Assembly: GCF_003097635.1 (NCBI RefSeq)
Contig: NZ_QCZI01000004.1
Coordinates: 169,034 to 233,033, forward strand
Source of the DNA: Flavobacterium psychrotolerans
Lineage (GTDB): Bacteria; Bacteroidota; Bacteroidia; Flavobacteriales; Flavobacteriaceae
Direction of reading: 5' to 3'
DNA length: 64,000 nt
Under the pieces are notes generated by a model. It was not told the origin of the DNA. It ran no database searches and saw nothing but the letters and a program-made list of their open reading frames with translations. The position numbers and the translations under genes were made by a program. Below are positions 45,763 through 54,694 of this stretch, piece by piece (position 1 is the stretch's first letter; every line of letters starts with the position of its first letter).

Positions 45763-45800
45763 CGTTACCCAACTTCAAACTTTTAAACAAAAAATATTAA

Positions 45801-46526
45801 ATGAAAGCAATAGTTTTACGAGAATTAAAATCTTTTTTTGGATCGCCGATAGGGTATTTGGTGATTGTCATTTTTCTGTTGCTCAACGGATTGTTTCTTT
45901 GGGTTTTTGAAGGAGATTACAATATATTGAACAGCGGTTTTGCTGATTTAAGTCCGTTTTTTACCATTTCTCCATGGATATTGATTTTCTTGGTTCCTGC
46001 AGTTACCATGCGCAGTTTCTCGGATGAAAAAAAGCAAGGAACACTAGAATTGCTATTGACCAAGCCATTAAGTCTTTGGGAAATTGTGAACGGAAAATTT
46101 TTTGGCGCGATGCTAATGATAGTCATTGCCGTTATTCCTACATTCATCTATGTTTATGTTATTTCCAGTTTAGGAATGCCCGAAGGCAATATAGATTTAG
46201 GAAGCACAATGGGTTCTTATTTTGGCTTGTTATTCCTGATTGGAGCTTATTCTGCCATCGGAATTTTTACCTCTACCCTCTCTGAAAATCAAATTGTAGC
46301 CTTCATTCTCTCTGTGTTTTTATGTTTCTTTTTCTACTTTGCATTTGATGGTTTAGCGACCTATTTGCCAAGCGTTGAGAATTTTATTTCTGCATTAGGC
46401 ATGGACAATCATTTTAAAAGTATGAGTCGTGGCGTAATTGATACGCGGGACATTTTGTATTTTGTGAGTTTGACTATCTTATTTCTTTCGTTTACTGTTT
46501 TTAAACTAAAATCTTTCAAAGCGTAA
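45801..46526 (+). CDS. gldF: gliding motility ABC transporter permease GldF
   Basis: Membrane subunit of 241 residues with about six transmembrane helices, ABC-2 type (LKSFFGSPIGYLVIVIFLLLNGLF; TMRSFSDEKKQGTLELLLTKPLS). In flavobacteria GldF, GldG and the ATPase GldA form a transporter needed for gliding; gldA is usually elsewhere and is not in this window. The stop overlaps the gldG start by one base (TAATG at 46524-46528), indicating coupling. Confidence 0.93.
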   Translation: MKAIVLRELKSFFGSPIGYLVIVIFLLLNGLFLWVFEGDYNILNSGFADLSPFFTISPWILIFLVPAVTMRSFSDEKKQGTLELLLTKPLSLWEIVNGKFFGAMLMIVIAVIPTFIYVYVISSLGMPEGNIDLGSTMGSYFGLLFLIGAYSAIGIFTSTLSENQIVAFILSVFLCFFFYFAFDGLATYLPSVENFISALGMDNHFKSMSRGVIDTRDILYFVSLTILFLSFTVFKLKSFKA

Positions 46527-48211
46527 TGACCCCACAAAAGAAAACCAACATAAAAATCTTATTTTTTACAATACTGCTTTTGATACTTGTGAATGTCATT
46601 GGAAATCAATTTTTCCATCGTTTTGATTTAACAAAAGACAAAAGATACACGCTTTCCCAGACTTCTTTAAATATCATTAAAGACGTGAAAGAACCCCTAA
46701 TCATCGATGTTTTTCTTAAAGGGCAATTTCCGGGCGAATTCAAAAAACTGCAAACGGAAACCCAACAAATACTAGAAGAATTCAAGGCTTACAATAAGAA
46801 TATTTCCTTCCAATTTGTGAATCCAATTGAAAACGAAGACGAACGAGATACTATCATGCAATCGTTTATTGAAAGAGGACTAACTCCAGTTAACGTATCG
46901 GTTGATGACAAAGGAAAGCAAATACAAGAAGTCGTTTTTCCATGGGCAATTGCCACTTATAACGGTAAAAGTGTAAAAGTGCCTTTGCTTAAAAATTTAA
47001 TGGGAGCATCTACCGCAGAAAAAGTGGTGAGTTCCGTGCAACATTTAGAATATGCTTTTGCAAATGCTTTTAACACCATTTCTAAAGCCAAAGAAAAGAA
47101 AGTCGCCATCATCAAAGGAAATGGCGAACTTCATGATATATTGATGGCCGATTTCATCAAACAAGTGCGGGAAAATTATTATATCGGAACCTTTACCTTA
47201 GATTCTGTTGCCAAGAAACCAAATGAAAGTTTGGCATATTTAAAAAAATATGATTTAGCTATTATTGCAAAACCCACCGAAAAATTCTCTGATGAAGAGA
47301 AATTGGTATTGGATCAATTCGTCATGCATGGCGGAAAAACGATGTGGCTAGTCGATCAGGTTAATATTGAGATGGACAGCTTGTACAACGATTCCGGTTC
47401 TACCTTGGCTTACCCATTCGACTTGAATTTAAATGATCTGTTTTTTAAATATGGAGTGCGTATCAATCCCACTTTGGTCAAAGATTTAATGGCAACCCCT
47501 ATTGCATTGGCCACTGGCGAAAAAGGTAGCGCAACTCAATACACCCAATATCCTTGGTTTTATTCGCCATTAATCTATCCATCGTCAAAAAATCCAATTG
47601 TGAGTAACCTAGAGGCCTTGCAATTCCAATTTGCAAACGGTATGGATACTTTAAAAAACGGCATCAAAAAAACCATTCTTTTGCAATCTTCACCCTATTC
47701 AAAATGGGTTGGTACTCCAGTTGAAGTCAACCTTAACATGGTAAATGACAGACCGGAACAAAGCGATTTTAAAAATACGGGAAACATTCCCGTTGCCGTT
47801 TTGATGGAAGGGAAATTTCATTCGGTATATGAAAATCGGGTGTTGCCCTTTACAGAAAAAACATTTCAAACCCAAGGCAAAAACAACAAAATGATAGTGG
47901 TTTCTGACGGTGATCTTATCCGAAATCAATTGGACAAAAATCATCAACCTTTGGAATTAGGTTATGATAAATGGACTAACAAATTGTACGGAAATAAAGA
48001 ATTTATGATGAATTGCGTCAATTATTTATTGGATGATAACGGACTTATTAACATTCGAAGCAAGGAAGTCACTTTGCCTTTACTCGATAAAGAAAAAGTA
48101 TATGCCAGTTATACAAGGTCACAAGTCATAACTGTCGGGCTTCCAATTGCCATTTTAGGAATTTTCGGATTGGTATTTACCTATTTTAGAAAAAGAAAAT
48201 ACGCCAAGTAA
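46526..48211 (+). CDS. gldG: gliding motility ABC transporter component GldG
   Basis: A 561-residue protein with one N-terminal membrane helix (ILFFTILLLILVNVIGNQFF), a large extracytoplasmic domain of the ABC-type uncharacterised/GldG type, and a C-terminal helix (VITVGLPIAILGIFGLVFTYF) followed by a basic end. RFDLTKDKRYTLSQTSLNII after the first helix is a family hallmark. Works with GldF. It has been linked to gliding motility in flavobacteria, but its exact mechanical role is not settled. Confidence 0.94.
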   Translation: MTPQKKTNIKILFFTILLLILVNVIGNQFFHRFDLTKDKRYTLSQTSLNIIKDVKEPLIIDVFLKGQFPGEFKKLQTETQQILEEFKAYNKNISFQFVNPIENEDERDTIMQSFIERGLTPVNVSVDDKGKQIQEVVFPWAIATYNGKSVKVPLLKNLMGASTAEKVVSSVQHLEYAFANAFNTISKAKEKKVAIIKGNGELHDILMADFIKQVRENYYIGTFTLDSVAKKPNESLAYLKKYDLAIIAKPTEKFSDEEKLVLDQFVMHGGKTMWLVDQVNIEMDSLYNDSGSTLAYPFDLNLNDLFFKYGVRINPTLVKDLMATPIALATGEKGSATQYTQYPWFYSPLIYPSSKNPIVSNLEALQFQFANGMDTLKNGIKKTILLQSSPYSKWVGTPVEVNLNMVNDRPEQSDFKNTGNIPVAVLMEGKFHSVYENRVLPFTEKTFQTQGKNNKMIVVSDGDLIRNQLDKNHQPLELGYDKWTNKLYGNKEFMMNCVNYLLDDNGLINIRSKEVTLPLLDKEKVYASYTRSQVITVGLPIAILGIFGLVFTYFRKRKYAK

Positions 48212-48249
48212 TGTTAATAAAATTCTTTTTAATATTTAACAGTTTAAGA

Positions 48250-48257
48250 TATATTTG
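48250..48257 (+). promoter_or_regulatory. -7 box of the dnaN promoter
   Basis: An exact TATATTTG stands 58 bp before the dnaN ATG. The -33 region is only T-rich, so a weak or variant -33 is implied. Confidence 0.45.
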
Positions 48258-48315
48258 TAAAACGTAGGCAAATTGGGATTTTAGAAAGTTTACAATCAAA
48301 ATAAATAAAGAGATA

Positions 48316-49434
48316 ATGAAATTTATAGTATCAAGTTCGTACTTATTAAAACAATTGCAAGTATTAGGAAGTGTCATTAACAGCAGTAATACCTTACCTA
48401 TTTTAGATAATTTTTTGTTTGAATTAGACAGCAAAACCTTAACTGTTTCGGCTTCTGATTTAGAGACCACCATGTCTGCCACTTTAGAGATTGATTCTAC
48501 AAGTCAAGGAAGTGTTGCGGTTCCGGCAAAATTACTATTGGAAATCCTAAAAACCTTTCCGGAACAGCCTTTAACTTTTACTGTTGAAGAAAATAGCACC
48601 ATTGAAATCAGTTCTAATTCTGGAAAATATGCCTTGGCTTATGCTCCGGGAGAAGAATTCCCTAAATCAGTAAATTTGGATGATCCATCCACTACTTTAG
48701 TTCCTGCCGATGTTTTGGCTACCGCAGTAAGCAAAACCATATTTGCTGCAGGAAACGATGATTTGCGTCCGGTAATGTCGGGGGTTTTCTTTCAGTTCTC
48801 TCCAGAAGGATTAACTTTTGTGGCAACGGATGCCCATAAATTAGTAAAATATGCAAGAACCGACGTAACAGCATCGCAAGTAGCTGATTTTATCATGCCT
48901 AAGAAACCCTTGAATATCTTAAAAAGTATTTTGGGAACTTCAGATGCAGAAGTGAAAATTGAATACAACGATTCAAATGCAACTTTCTCTTTCGATAATT
49001 ACATCTTGATGTGTCGTTTGATTGATGGAAAATATCCAAACTATGAAGCCGTAATTCCAAAAGAAAACCCAAACAAATTGATGATTGACAGAACACAATT
49101 CTTAAGCTCTGTTCGTCGTGTGGCCATTTTCTCTAATAAAACGACACACCAAATTCGTTTAAAAATAGCTGGAGCCGAATTAAATATTTCTGCCGAAGAC
49201 ATTGATTATTCTAATAAGGCAGAAGAAAGATTGACGTGTGATTACCAAGGCGATGATATGCAAATTGGGTTTAATTCCCGTTTCTTGACAGAAATGTTGA
49301 CCAACCTACAATCGGACATGATTATGTTAGAAATGTCCTTGCCAAACCGCGCCGGAATCCTTACTCCAGTTGATGGTTTAGAAGATGGAGAAACCGTAAC
49401 CATGCTCGTGATGCCAGTAATGCTCAACAATTGA
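48316..49434 (+). CDS. dnaN: DNA polymerase III beta subunit (sliding clamp)
   Basis: Processivity clamp of 372 residues with the three repeated clamp domains. MKFIVSSSYLLKQLQVLGSV at the start, ATDAHKLVKYAR in domain 2 and the C-terminal VMPVMLNN pattern are characteristic of Bacteroidota DnaN. It is far from dnaA here, following gldG, and ends at a strong terminator. Confidence 0.97.
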   Translation: MKFIVSSSYLLKQLQVLGSVINSSNTLPILDNFLFELDSKTLTVSASDLETTMSATLEIDSTSQGSVAVPAKLLLEILKTFPEQPLTFTVEENSTIEISSNSGKYALAYAPGEEFPKSVNLDDPSTTLVPADVLATAVSKTIFAAGNDDLRPVMSGVFFQFSPEGLTFVATDAHKLVKYARTDVTASQVADFIMPKKPLNILKSILGTSDAEVKIEYNDSNATFSFDNYILMCRLIDGKYPNYEAVIPKENPNKLMIDRTQFLSSVRRVAIFSNKTTHQIRLKIAGAELNISAEDIDYSNKAEERLTCDYQGDDMQIGFNSRFLTEMLTNLQSDMIMLEMSLPNRAGILTPVDGLEDGETVTMLVMPVMLNN

Positions 49435-49458
49435 TATTCAAAAAATATAATATTATAC

Positions 49459-49492
49459 AACCGTCTCATCTAAAAAATGAGACGGTTTTTTT
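49459..49492. terminator. terminator between dnaN and the stress protein cluster
   Basis: An 11-bp stem (AACCGTCTCAT/ATGAGACGGTT) ends in seven T on the plus strand and serves dnaN; A residues on the other side let it also serve the converging stress gene. Confidence 0.85.
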
Positions 49493-49502
49493 AATGCCTT
49501 TC

Positions 49503-50330
49503 TTAATGAATTGCAAGTATTGGAATATTAATATGGTACGCTAATTTTTTTGAAAGGCTGATATAAAAAAGTCTTTCAAAGAAACTTTTGTGATGAATGT
49601 GCATGGCAATCATATCAACGTGATGTAAATCAATAAAGGACAAAACGATGCCCTCAACGTCATTGCTCGTTATGGTATGAAACGTGACGTCTTGGTCAAC
49701 AAATATTTTTTTCCAATTCTCAATAAAAACTTCATTATCTTTTGCATCAGGCATTTTCACATACAGACAATCAATGTCAGAGCGAAAAACTTTGGCCAAT
49801 GCGATTACTTTATTTAATGTTTCTATATCTTCTCCTTTGAATTGGGTTGTGAAAAGTATTTTTTTAATGGGTTGGTATTGACAATGTTCCGGAATGGCAA
49901 GAACTACCGCTTTAGTATTATTCATCACTTTGGTAGTCACAGAACCCAAAAAGGTTGATGCCAATCCGGTGGCTCCTTTAGTTCCCAAAACAATATAATC
50001 AATTTTATCCTCTTCTGCTATCCGAACTATGTTGGCAATTAAATCCCCGTCTACGAGTACATTGCTTATTTTTATGTGTTCTAATTTATTTTTTTCGGCA
50101 ATGGCTCTCAAAACCGGAACATGCTGTTTGTAGTTTTCAAAATTACTTAATTCAGTAACTTCGTAAATATCAATTAAATTAATTGGAACATCTATATAAT
50201 TGACCTGTGGCAATTCATAGACATGCAACGTGATGATTTCAGCATTAATATGTTTAGCTAATTTTAATGCGTAAACAAAGGCATTTTTGGAAACATCAGA
50301 AAAGTCGGTTGGAAACAATATCTTTTTCAT
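49503..50330 (-). CDS. tandem-domain universal stress protein (copy 1)
   Basis: UspA-family protein of 275 residues with two Usp domains (about 1-145 and 150-275). The start is placed at the ATG of MKKILFPTDFSDVSKNAF because this aligns with the two paralogues upstream; an earlier ATG at 50354 adds eight residues. The ATP-binding G-2x-G-9x-G[S/T] motif is intact in the first domain (GTKGATGLASTFLGS). Function under stress is inferred. Third in the transcription direction of three tandem paralogues. Confidence 0.88.
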   Translation of the reverse strand: MKKILFPTDFSDVSKNAFVYALKLAKHINAEIITLHVYELPQVNYIDVPINLIDIYEVTELSNFENYKQHVPVLRAIAEKNKLEHIKISNVLVDGDLIANIVRIAEEDKIDYIVLGTKGATGLASTFLGSVTTKVMNNTKAVVLAIPEHCQYQPIKKILFTTQFKGEDIETLNKVIALAKVFRSDIDCLYVKMPDAKDNEVFIENWKKIFVDQDVTFHTITSNDVEGIVLSFIDLHHVDMIAMHIHHKSFFERLFYISLSKKLAYHINIPILAIH

Positions 50331-50489
50331 AAATCTAACATCTAGAGGGTTCAATGAATCAAACAGTTGTGCAAATTAATTAGGTATTATACATTCATTA
50401 CTTCGAGCGATTCCGTTTTTGAGCGAAATGATATCTATCCTAAAAATTCTGTTGCGGAAATAGTATCTCCGGCAACAAATTTATTTTTA

Positions 50490-51320
50490 CTATTCATGAA
50501 AAACCAATAATGGGATTTCGCTATGATAGGAGAATTTTTTCGTAAAACTATGTCTGAATAATTCTTGTAAGAAACTACGTTTATAAGTCAACATGGCCAA
50601 AATATCGATATCCAAATCGTCTAAAAATTCAAAAATAGTACCTTCGATATCATTGTCTGGAATAACAAAAAATTCTACCGGATCGTTTTTGAAATCATGT
50701 CTCCATTTATCAATCTGTACTTCTTTTACATCTGAATCCGCAGTGCGCACATGAAGGCATTTCACTTGCGCATTGACTTTATTGGCAAACTCCACCACTT
50801 GTTGCAAAGCTTTGTGATCTTTAGCCCTATAGCGTGTGGTAAAAGCAATTTTTTTGATTTGTTTGAATTTGGCTTGAAAGGGTACACTAAGCAAGGTTAT
50901 GGGAACGTCGGCAATAACAGACCCCGTATTGGAACCCATAAAAGTCTCTTTTAAACCCGATGCTCCATTAGTCCCCATAATAATGAAATCGACTTTGTTT
51001 TTCTTGGCAATAGCTTTTACTACACTAACCAAATCTCCTTGTTCCAGAACATGGCTCATTTTTAGGGTATCAAAATGATGTTCTTCAGCAATTTTCCTCA
51101 AATAAGGAATTTGGTCTTTAAAATTCTCAAATTTATCCAATTCAACGCTTTCAAAAACTTCGGAAACATAAATAGGATATCCCTCATAAGAAACAGGGGG
51201 CAATTCATATACATGAAGCACAATTACTTCCGCTTTAAAAACTTTTGCCATCTCTAACACATATACAAATGCATTGTTTGCCGTTTCAGAAAAATCAGTG
51301 GGAAACAATATTTTTTCCAT
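50490..51320 (-). CDS. tandem-domain universal stress protein (copy 2)
   Basis: UspA-family protein of 276 residues, paralogue of its neighbours. The first domain keeps the nucleotide motif GTNGASGLKETFMGS; the second domain has lost it, as in the other copies. Opening is MEKILFPTDFSETANNAF. A TAGTTTTG box (51354-51361) is present upstream without a spaced -33, so it may have its own promoter. Confidence 0.9.
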   Translation of the reverse strand: MEKILFPTDFSETANNAFVYVLEMAKVFKAEVIVLHVYELPPVSYEGYPIYVSEVFESVELDKFENFKDQIPYLRKIAEEHHFDTLKMSHVLEQGDLVSVVKAIAKKNKVDFIIMGTNGASGLKETFMGSNTGSVIADVPITLLSVPFQAKFKQIKKIAFTTRYRAKDHKALQQVVEFANKVNAQVKCLHVRTADSDVKEVQIDKWRHDFKNDPVEFFVIPDNDIEGTIFEFLDDLDIDILAMLTYKRSFLQELFRHSFTKKFSYHSEIPLLVFHE

Positions 51321-51449
51321 GATAATTGATTTTAAATTAGTACATTAAAGTTACAAAACTATTTTTTAACATAATAAGAAAGGGGCTTGTTTTTCAAATA
51401 ATGAGACAAAAATAAACGCTTCTTCGGTTTTACTTTTTAGGTCTTATTT

Positions 51450-52298
51450 TTACATTTGTAATTTTGATTTTTCATGCAAAACCAAAATGGGTGTCTTGCA
51501 GTGATAGGAAAATTCTTGTGTAAAACTGTGGGTAAATAATTCTTCTATTAAATTTCGCTTGTGGGTAAGCATCGACAAAACATCAATTTCTTGATGGACT
51601 AAAAAGTCACGAATCGTTTTCTTTACATCATTATTCTCAATGATAAAAAATGTTACTGGTTCCCCATCAAAATCGGATTTCCATTTACGCATTCCCTCAT
51701 CGGTTTCCTTAAAGTGCGACGTTTTAACGGTTAAACATTTGACGTCAGCATGAAACCTTTTCGCCATGTCTAACACCTCCCACAATGCTTTTTTATCCTC
51801 ATCTTTAAAAACGGTCGTAAAACAAAAATGCCTCATTTTCTTAAATTTTGCTTCGAGGGGAACACTCAGGAGCATGACAGGTACATTGGTAATGACATAC
51901 CCCGTGTTAGACCCCAAAAAAGCTTCTTTTAAACCAGAGACACCATGGGTTCCCATAACAATCAAATCTATCTTTTCCGCATCTGCAATTTCCTTTATGA
52001 TTTTGACTAAATTCCCGTGGCGCAACACGTGACTCATTTTTACGTCTTCCAGTCCATGCTCTTCGGCAATTTTTCTTAAATGAGGGATTTGATCTTTAAA
52101 GTTTTCAAATTTACCCCACTCTATTGTTTCATAAATCTCGGCTATGGATGGCGGGCATCCCTCGTAGACCAGATTTTGCGAATCATAGACATGAAGGACA
52201 ATAAATTCAGCTTTCTGGTACTTTGCCAATTCTAAAGCATATACAAATGCATTATTTGCCGTTTCAGAAAAATCAGTGGGAAATAAAATACGTTTCAT
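51450..52298 (-). CDS. tandem-domain universal stress protein (copy 3)
   Basis: UspA-family protein of 282 residues. The first domain holds GTHGVSGLKEAFLGS. It is closest to copy 2 (shared ETANNAF, RKIAEEH and the HSFT..FSYH region), which suggests that the last duplication produced copies 2 and 3. First of the three in transcription direction, divergent from mnmE. Confidence 0.9.
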   Translation of the reverse strand: MKRILFPTDFSETANNAFVYALELAKYQKAEFIVLHVYDSQNLVYEGCPPSIAEIYETIEWGKFENFKDQIPHLRKIAEEHGLEDVKMSHVLRHGNLVKIIKEIADAEKIDLIVMGTHGVSGLKEAFLGSNTGYVITNVPVMLLSVPLEAKFKKMRHFCFTTVFKDEDKKALWEVLDMAKRFHADVKCLTVKTSHFKETDEGMRKWKSDFDGEPVTFFIIENNDVKKTIRDFLVHQEIDVLSMLTHKRNLIEELFTHSFTQEFSYHCKTPILVLHEKSKLQM

Positions 52299-52447
52299 GG
52301 TCTAGCACTATTAGATTTGTCGTATAAAGTTACATAAATAAATTCTTATTAAACAGGATAACCATCGCTTTTTTCAATACGTTATCGCTATAAAAAGTTC
52401 CAAAATCCAGATGAAAAGTTGTTTTATCATATCAGTGCAAATCTTTG

Positions 52448-52455
52448 TAACTTTG
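52448..52455 (+). promoter_or_regulatory. -7 box of the mnmE promoter
   Basis: An exact TAACTTTG lies 18 bp before the chosen mnmE ATG. A TTG lies 26 bp further upstream, a wide spacing. This placement excludes the longer start at 52411. Confidence 0.45.
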
Positions 52456-52473
52456 TGCTTTGATTATTACCTT

Positions 52474-53877
52474 ATGATTTCACAAGATACTATTGTTGCA
52501 CTCGCCTCTCCATCTGGAGCTGGAGCAATTGCTGTTATTCGGATTTCCGGAAATGACGCCATTACAATTGCTGCTTCGGTATTCCAATCGGTTTCCGGGA
52601 AAGATTTAACGAAACAGAAAACACACACATTACATTTAGGACATATTGTTGATGGCAGCAAAACGATAGACCAAGTCCTGGTTTCAATTTTTAAAGGAAC
52701 GCAATCCTATACTGGCGAAAACACGATTGAAATTTCCTGTCATGGCTCTACTTACATTCAACAGCAAATTATTCAGTTATTGCTCCGTAGAGGCTGCCGA
52801 ATGGCAAATGCAGGAGAATTTACCTTACGTTCGTTTTTGAACGGCAAAATGGACTTATCACAAGCCGAAGCTGTAGCCGATTTGATTTCGTCAGACAATG
52901 AGGCCTCGCACCAAATAGCCATGCAACAAATGCGTGGTGGTTTCTCTAATGAAATTGCCAAATTGCGGGAAGAACTATTGAATTTTGCTTCACTGATTGA
53001 ATTAGAGTTGGACTTTGCCGAAGAAGATGTAGAATTTGCTGACCGTACTCAATTTAACGATTTGCTCAACCGGATAGAGTTTGTCCTGAAACGCCTGATT
53101 GATTCCTTTGCAGTGGGTAATGTCATCAAAAACGGAATTCCCGTTGCCATTGTAGGCGAACCAAACGTAGGAAAATCGACTTTATTGAATGCCTTACTGA
53201 ATGAGGAACGCGCCATTGTTTCAGAAATTGCAGGAACTACGCGGGATACGATTGAAGATGAATTGGTTATTGGCGGTATTGGATTTCGATTTATTGACAC
53301 GGCTGGTATTCGGGAAACTAAAGACGTGGTGGAAAGCATTGGAATTAGAAAGACGTTTGAAAAGATTGAGCAAGCGCAGGTGATTTTATACCTAAGCCCC
53401 TTAACCCCCAAAGGAGGAACGCTTACCGATGAAAATATAGCTCAAGTTAAAATAGATATCGAACGAATACTAAATCAGTTTCCGTTGAAACCGTTGGTTG
53501 TTATTGGAAACAAAAGAGATTTATTATCCGATGAAGAAATCCTAAATCTAAAATCTAAAATTCCAAATATTCTGCTTATAAGCGCAAAAAATAATGAAGG
53601 TGTAGATGATTTGAAAAACCAGTTGCTTTCGTTTGTCAATACGGGCGCTTTGCGAAATAATGAAACCATTGTCACCAACACGAGACATTACGATTCTTTA
53701 CTGAAAGCATTAGACGAAATACAAAAGGTAAAATATGGCTTGCAAACTAACCTGTCGAGCGACTTGATGGCATTGGATATTCGTGAAGCTTTGTACCAGT
53801 TTGGAACTATCACTGGTCAAGTTACCAATGATGAATTGCTGGGAAACATCTTTGCTAACTTTTGTATCGGAAAGTAA
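52474..53877 (+). CDS. mnmE: tRNA modification GTPase MnmE (TrmE)
   Basis: A 467-residue GTPase which, with MnmG, modifies U34 of some tRNAs (5-carboxymethylaminomethyl). The start is the ATG of MISQDTIVALASPSGAGAIA. It has the N-terminal folate-binding domain, the G domain with P-loop GEPNVGKSTLLNAL, switch GTTRDTIEDE, DTAG and NKRD, and the obligatory C-terminal CIGK. Odd point: the G domain has SPLTPKGG (53394-53417) encoded by a CCCCTTAACCCCCAAAGGAGGA type repeat where homologues usually have a short acidic loop. Confidence 0.96.
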   Translation: MISQDTIVALASPSGAGAIAVIRISGNDAITIAASVFQSVSGKDLTKQKTHTLHLGHIVDGSKTIDQVLVSIFKGTQSYTGENTIEISCHGSTYIQQQIIQLLLRRGCRMANAGEFTLRSFLNGKMDLSQAEAVADLISSDNEASHQIAMQQMRGGFSNEIAKLREELLNFASLIELELDFAEEDVEFADRTQFNDLLNRIEFVLKRLIDSFAVGNVIKNGIPVAIVGEPNVGKSTLLNALLNEERAIVSEIAGTTRDTIEDELVIGGIGFRFIDTAGIRETKDVVESIGIRKTFEKIEQAQVILYLSPLTPKGGTLTDENIAQVKIDIERILNQFPLKPLVVIGNKRDLLSDEEILNLKSKIPNILLISAKNNEGVDDLKNQLLSFVNTGALRNNETIVTNTRHYDSLLKALDEIQKVKYGLQTNLSSDLMALDIREALYQFGTITGQVTNDELLGNIFANFCIGK

Positions 53878-54092
53878 CCTGCAATAAATGAGACATCTTC
53901 AATACCTTCCAAAAAGATTCCAGAACAATATTTATTGTAAACTATTTTTCAGTGGATTGCATTAGAAAAAGGTACTTGTTGCGTAATGATATGAATTTGC
54001 TTCAAATAGTACACCCCCTTTTTCATCTTACCCCCTTCTCTTTATTGAAAGGGGTAGATGCTAAAAAAAATTGAAACGTAAGGTTGGTAATT
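53878..54092. other. intergenic region with C/G-rich inverted repeat
   Basis: 215 bp without a gene between converging mnmE and the GIY-YIG-like gene. Near 54030-54058, ACCCCCTT and AAGGGGTAG flank an AT-rich loop, forming a hairpin, and a second CACCCCCTTTTT lies nearby (54009-54020). The block resembles the dispersed C-run repeats often seen in flavobacterial spacers. Confidence 0.4.
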
Positions 54093-54521
54093 TTAAAAAG
54101 CCACATTCCATCTTGGTAATTTTGCATTTTCATCTAGAAAATTTTGCAAAATCAATCCTTCAATATAGGTTGGAATCACTTTGTTTTTGGCATTATAGGT
54201 TTCGTACCAATATACTTCTAAACGTTCTATTCCCTCGGTTTTCATTTGTGTTGGCCAAGAGTATTTTCGTCCAGTTTTTGCAAATTGATGTCCGTTTACT
54301 ATTTTATCAAAAAGCCCTCCATTTTTGCTTTTTAGGGTTCCGTCATTTTGAATCGTTCCGGTAGAACCTACCATAATTAATTCTTTTTCTTCGCCATCAA
54401 CGGCATATACTAAAAATACACCACTTCCATTTTCTGACGCATTGCAAACTTCTTCAAGACTATCGTCGGCAGTGTAGTTAAACTGGTTGTTTGTTTTAAA
54501 CTTTTTTAATTCTTTGTACAT
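54093..54521 (-). CDS. hypothetical protein, possibly GIY-YIG-like
   Basis: A 142-residue soluble protein. A stretch FLVYAVDGEEKELIMVGSTGTI resembles the GIY...YVG pair of GIY-YIG nucleases, and a glutamate-containing helix (YIEGLILQNFLDE) near the C-terminus is where such domains place their metal ligand. The full set of catalytic residues is not obvious, so it may be a degenerate or non-nuclease member. Its upstream region includes a perfect 18-bp palindrome (54598-54615). Confidence 0.55.
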   Translation of the reverse strand: MYKELKKFKTNNQFNYTADDSLEEVCNASENGSGVFLVYAVDGEEKELIMVGSTGTIQNDGTLKSKNGGLFDKIVNGHQFAKTGRKYSWPTQMKTEGIERLEVYWYETYNAKNKVIPTYIEGLILQNFLDENAKLPRWNVAF

Positions 54522-54533
54522 TTTTTAAATTTT

Positions 54534-54560
54534 AGCCACAAAGGCACTAGGGCACAAAGT
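54534..54560. repeat. dispersed 'GCCACAAAGGCAC' type repeat
   Basis: AGCCACAAAGGCACTAGGGC repeats the sequence of the arms at 535-616. It stands about 13 bp before the start of the 142-residue gene. Confidence 0.5.
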
Positions 54561-54597
54561 GTAGTTATTTAATTGATATTAATTAGCCATCCATTTT

Positions 54598-54615
54598 ACG
54601 AATTCTAGAATTCGT
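54598..54615. promoter_or_regulatory. perfect 18-bp palindrome
   Basis: ACGAATTCTAGAATTCGT is its own reverse complement. It lies between the terminator of sucD and the start of the 142-residue gene, where a dimeric regulator could bind. No protein is known for it. Confidence 0.3.
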
Positions 54616-54617
54616 GG

Positions 54618-54654
54618 AGAAAAAGAAAAGTCTCAACAAATATCGAGACTTTCT
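54618..54654 (-). terminator. sucD terminator
   Basis: On the minus strand AAAGTCTC/GAGACTTT with a 10-nt loop is followed by a T-rich run, about 40 bp after the sucD stop. Confidence 0.75.
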
Positions 54655-54694
54655 TCTATTTTATGTTTTGAGATTTCTTTGATACTTGCAAAGA

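Noticed and set aside
52411..52473. Upstream start for mnmE
   Set aside because: It lies before the TAACTTTG promoter box and adds a hydrophobic stretch absent from MnmE.
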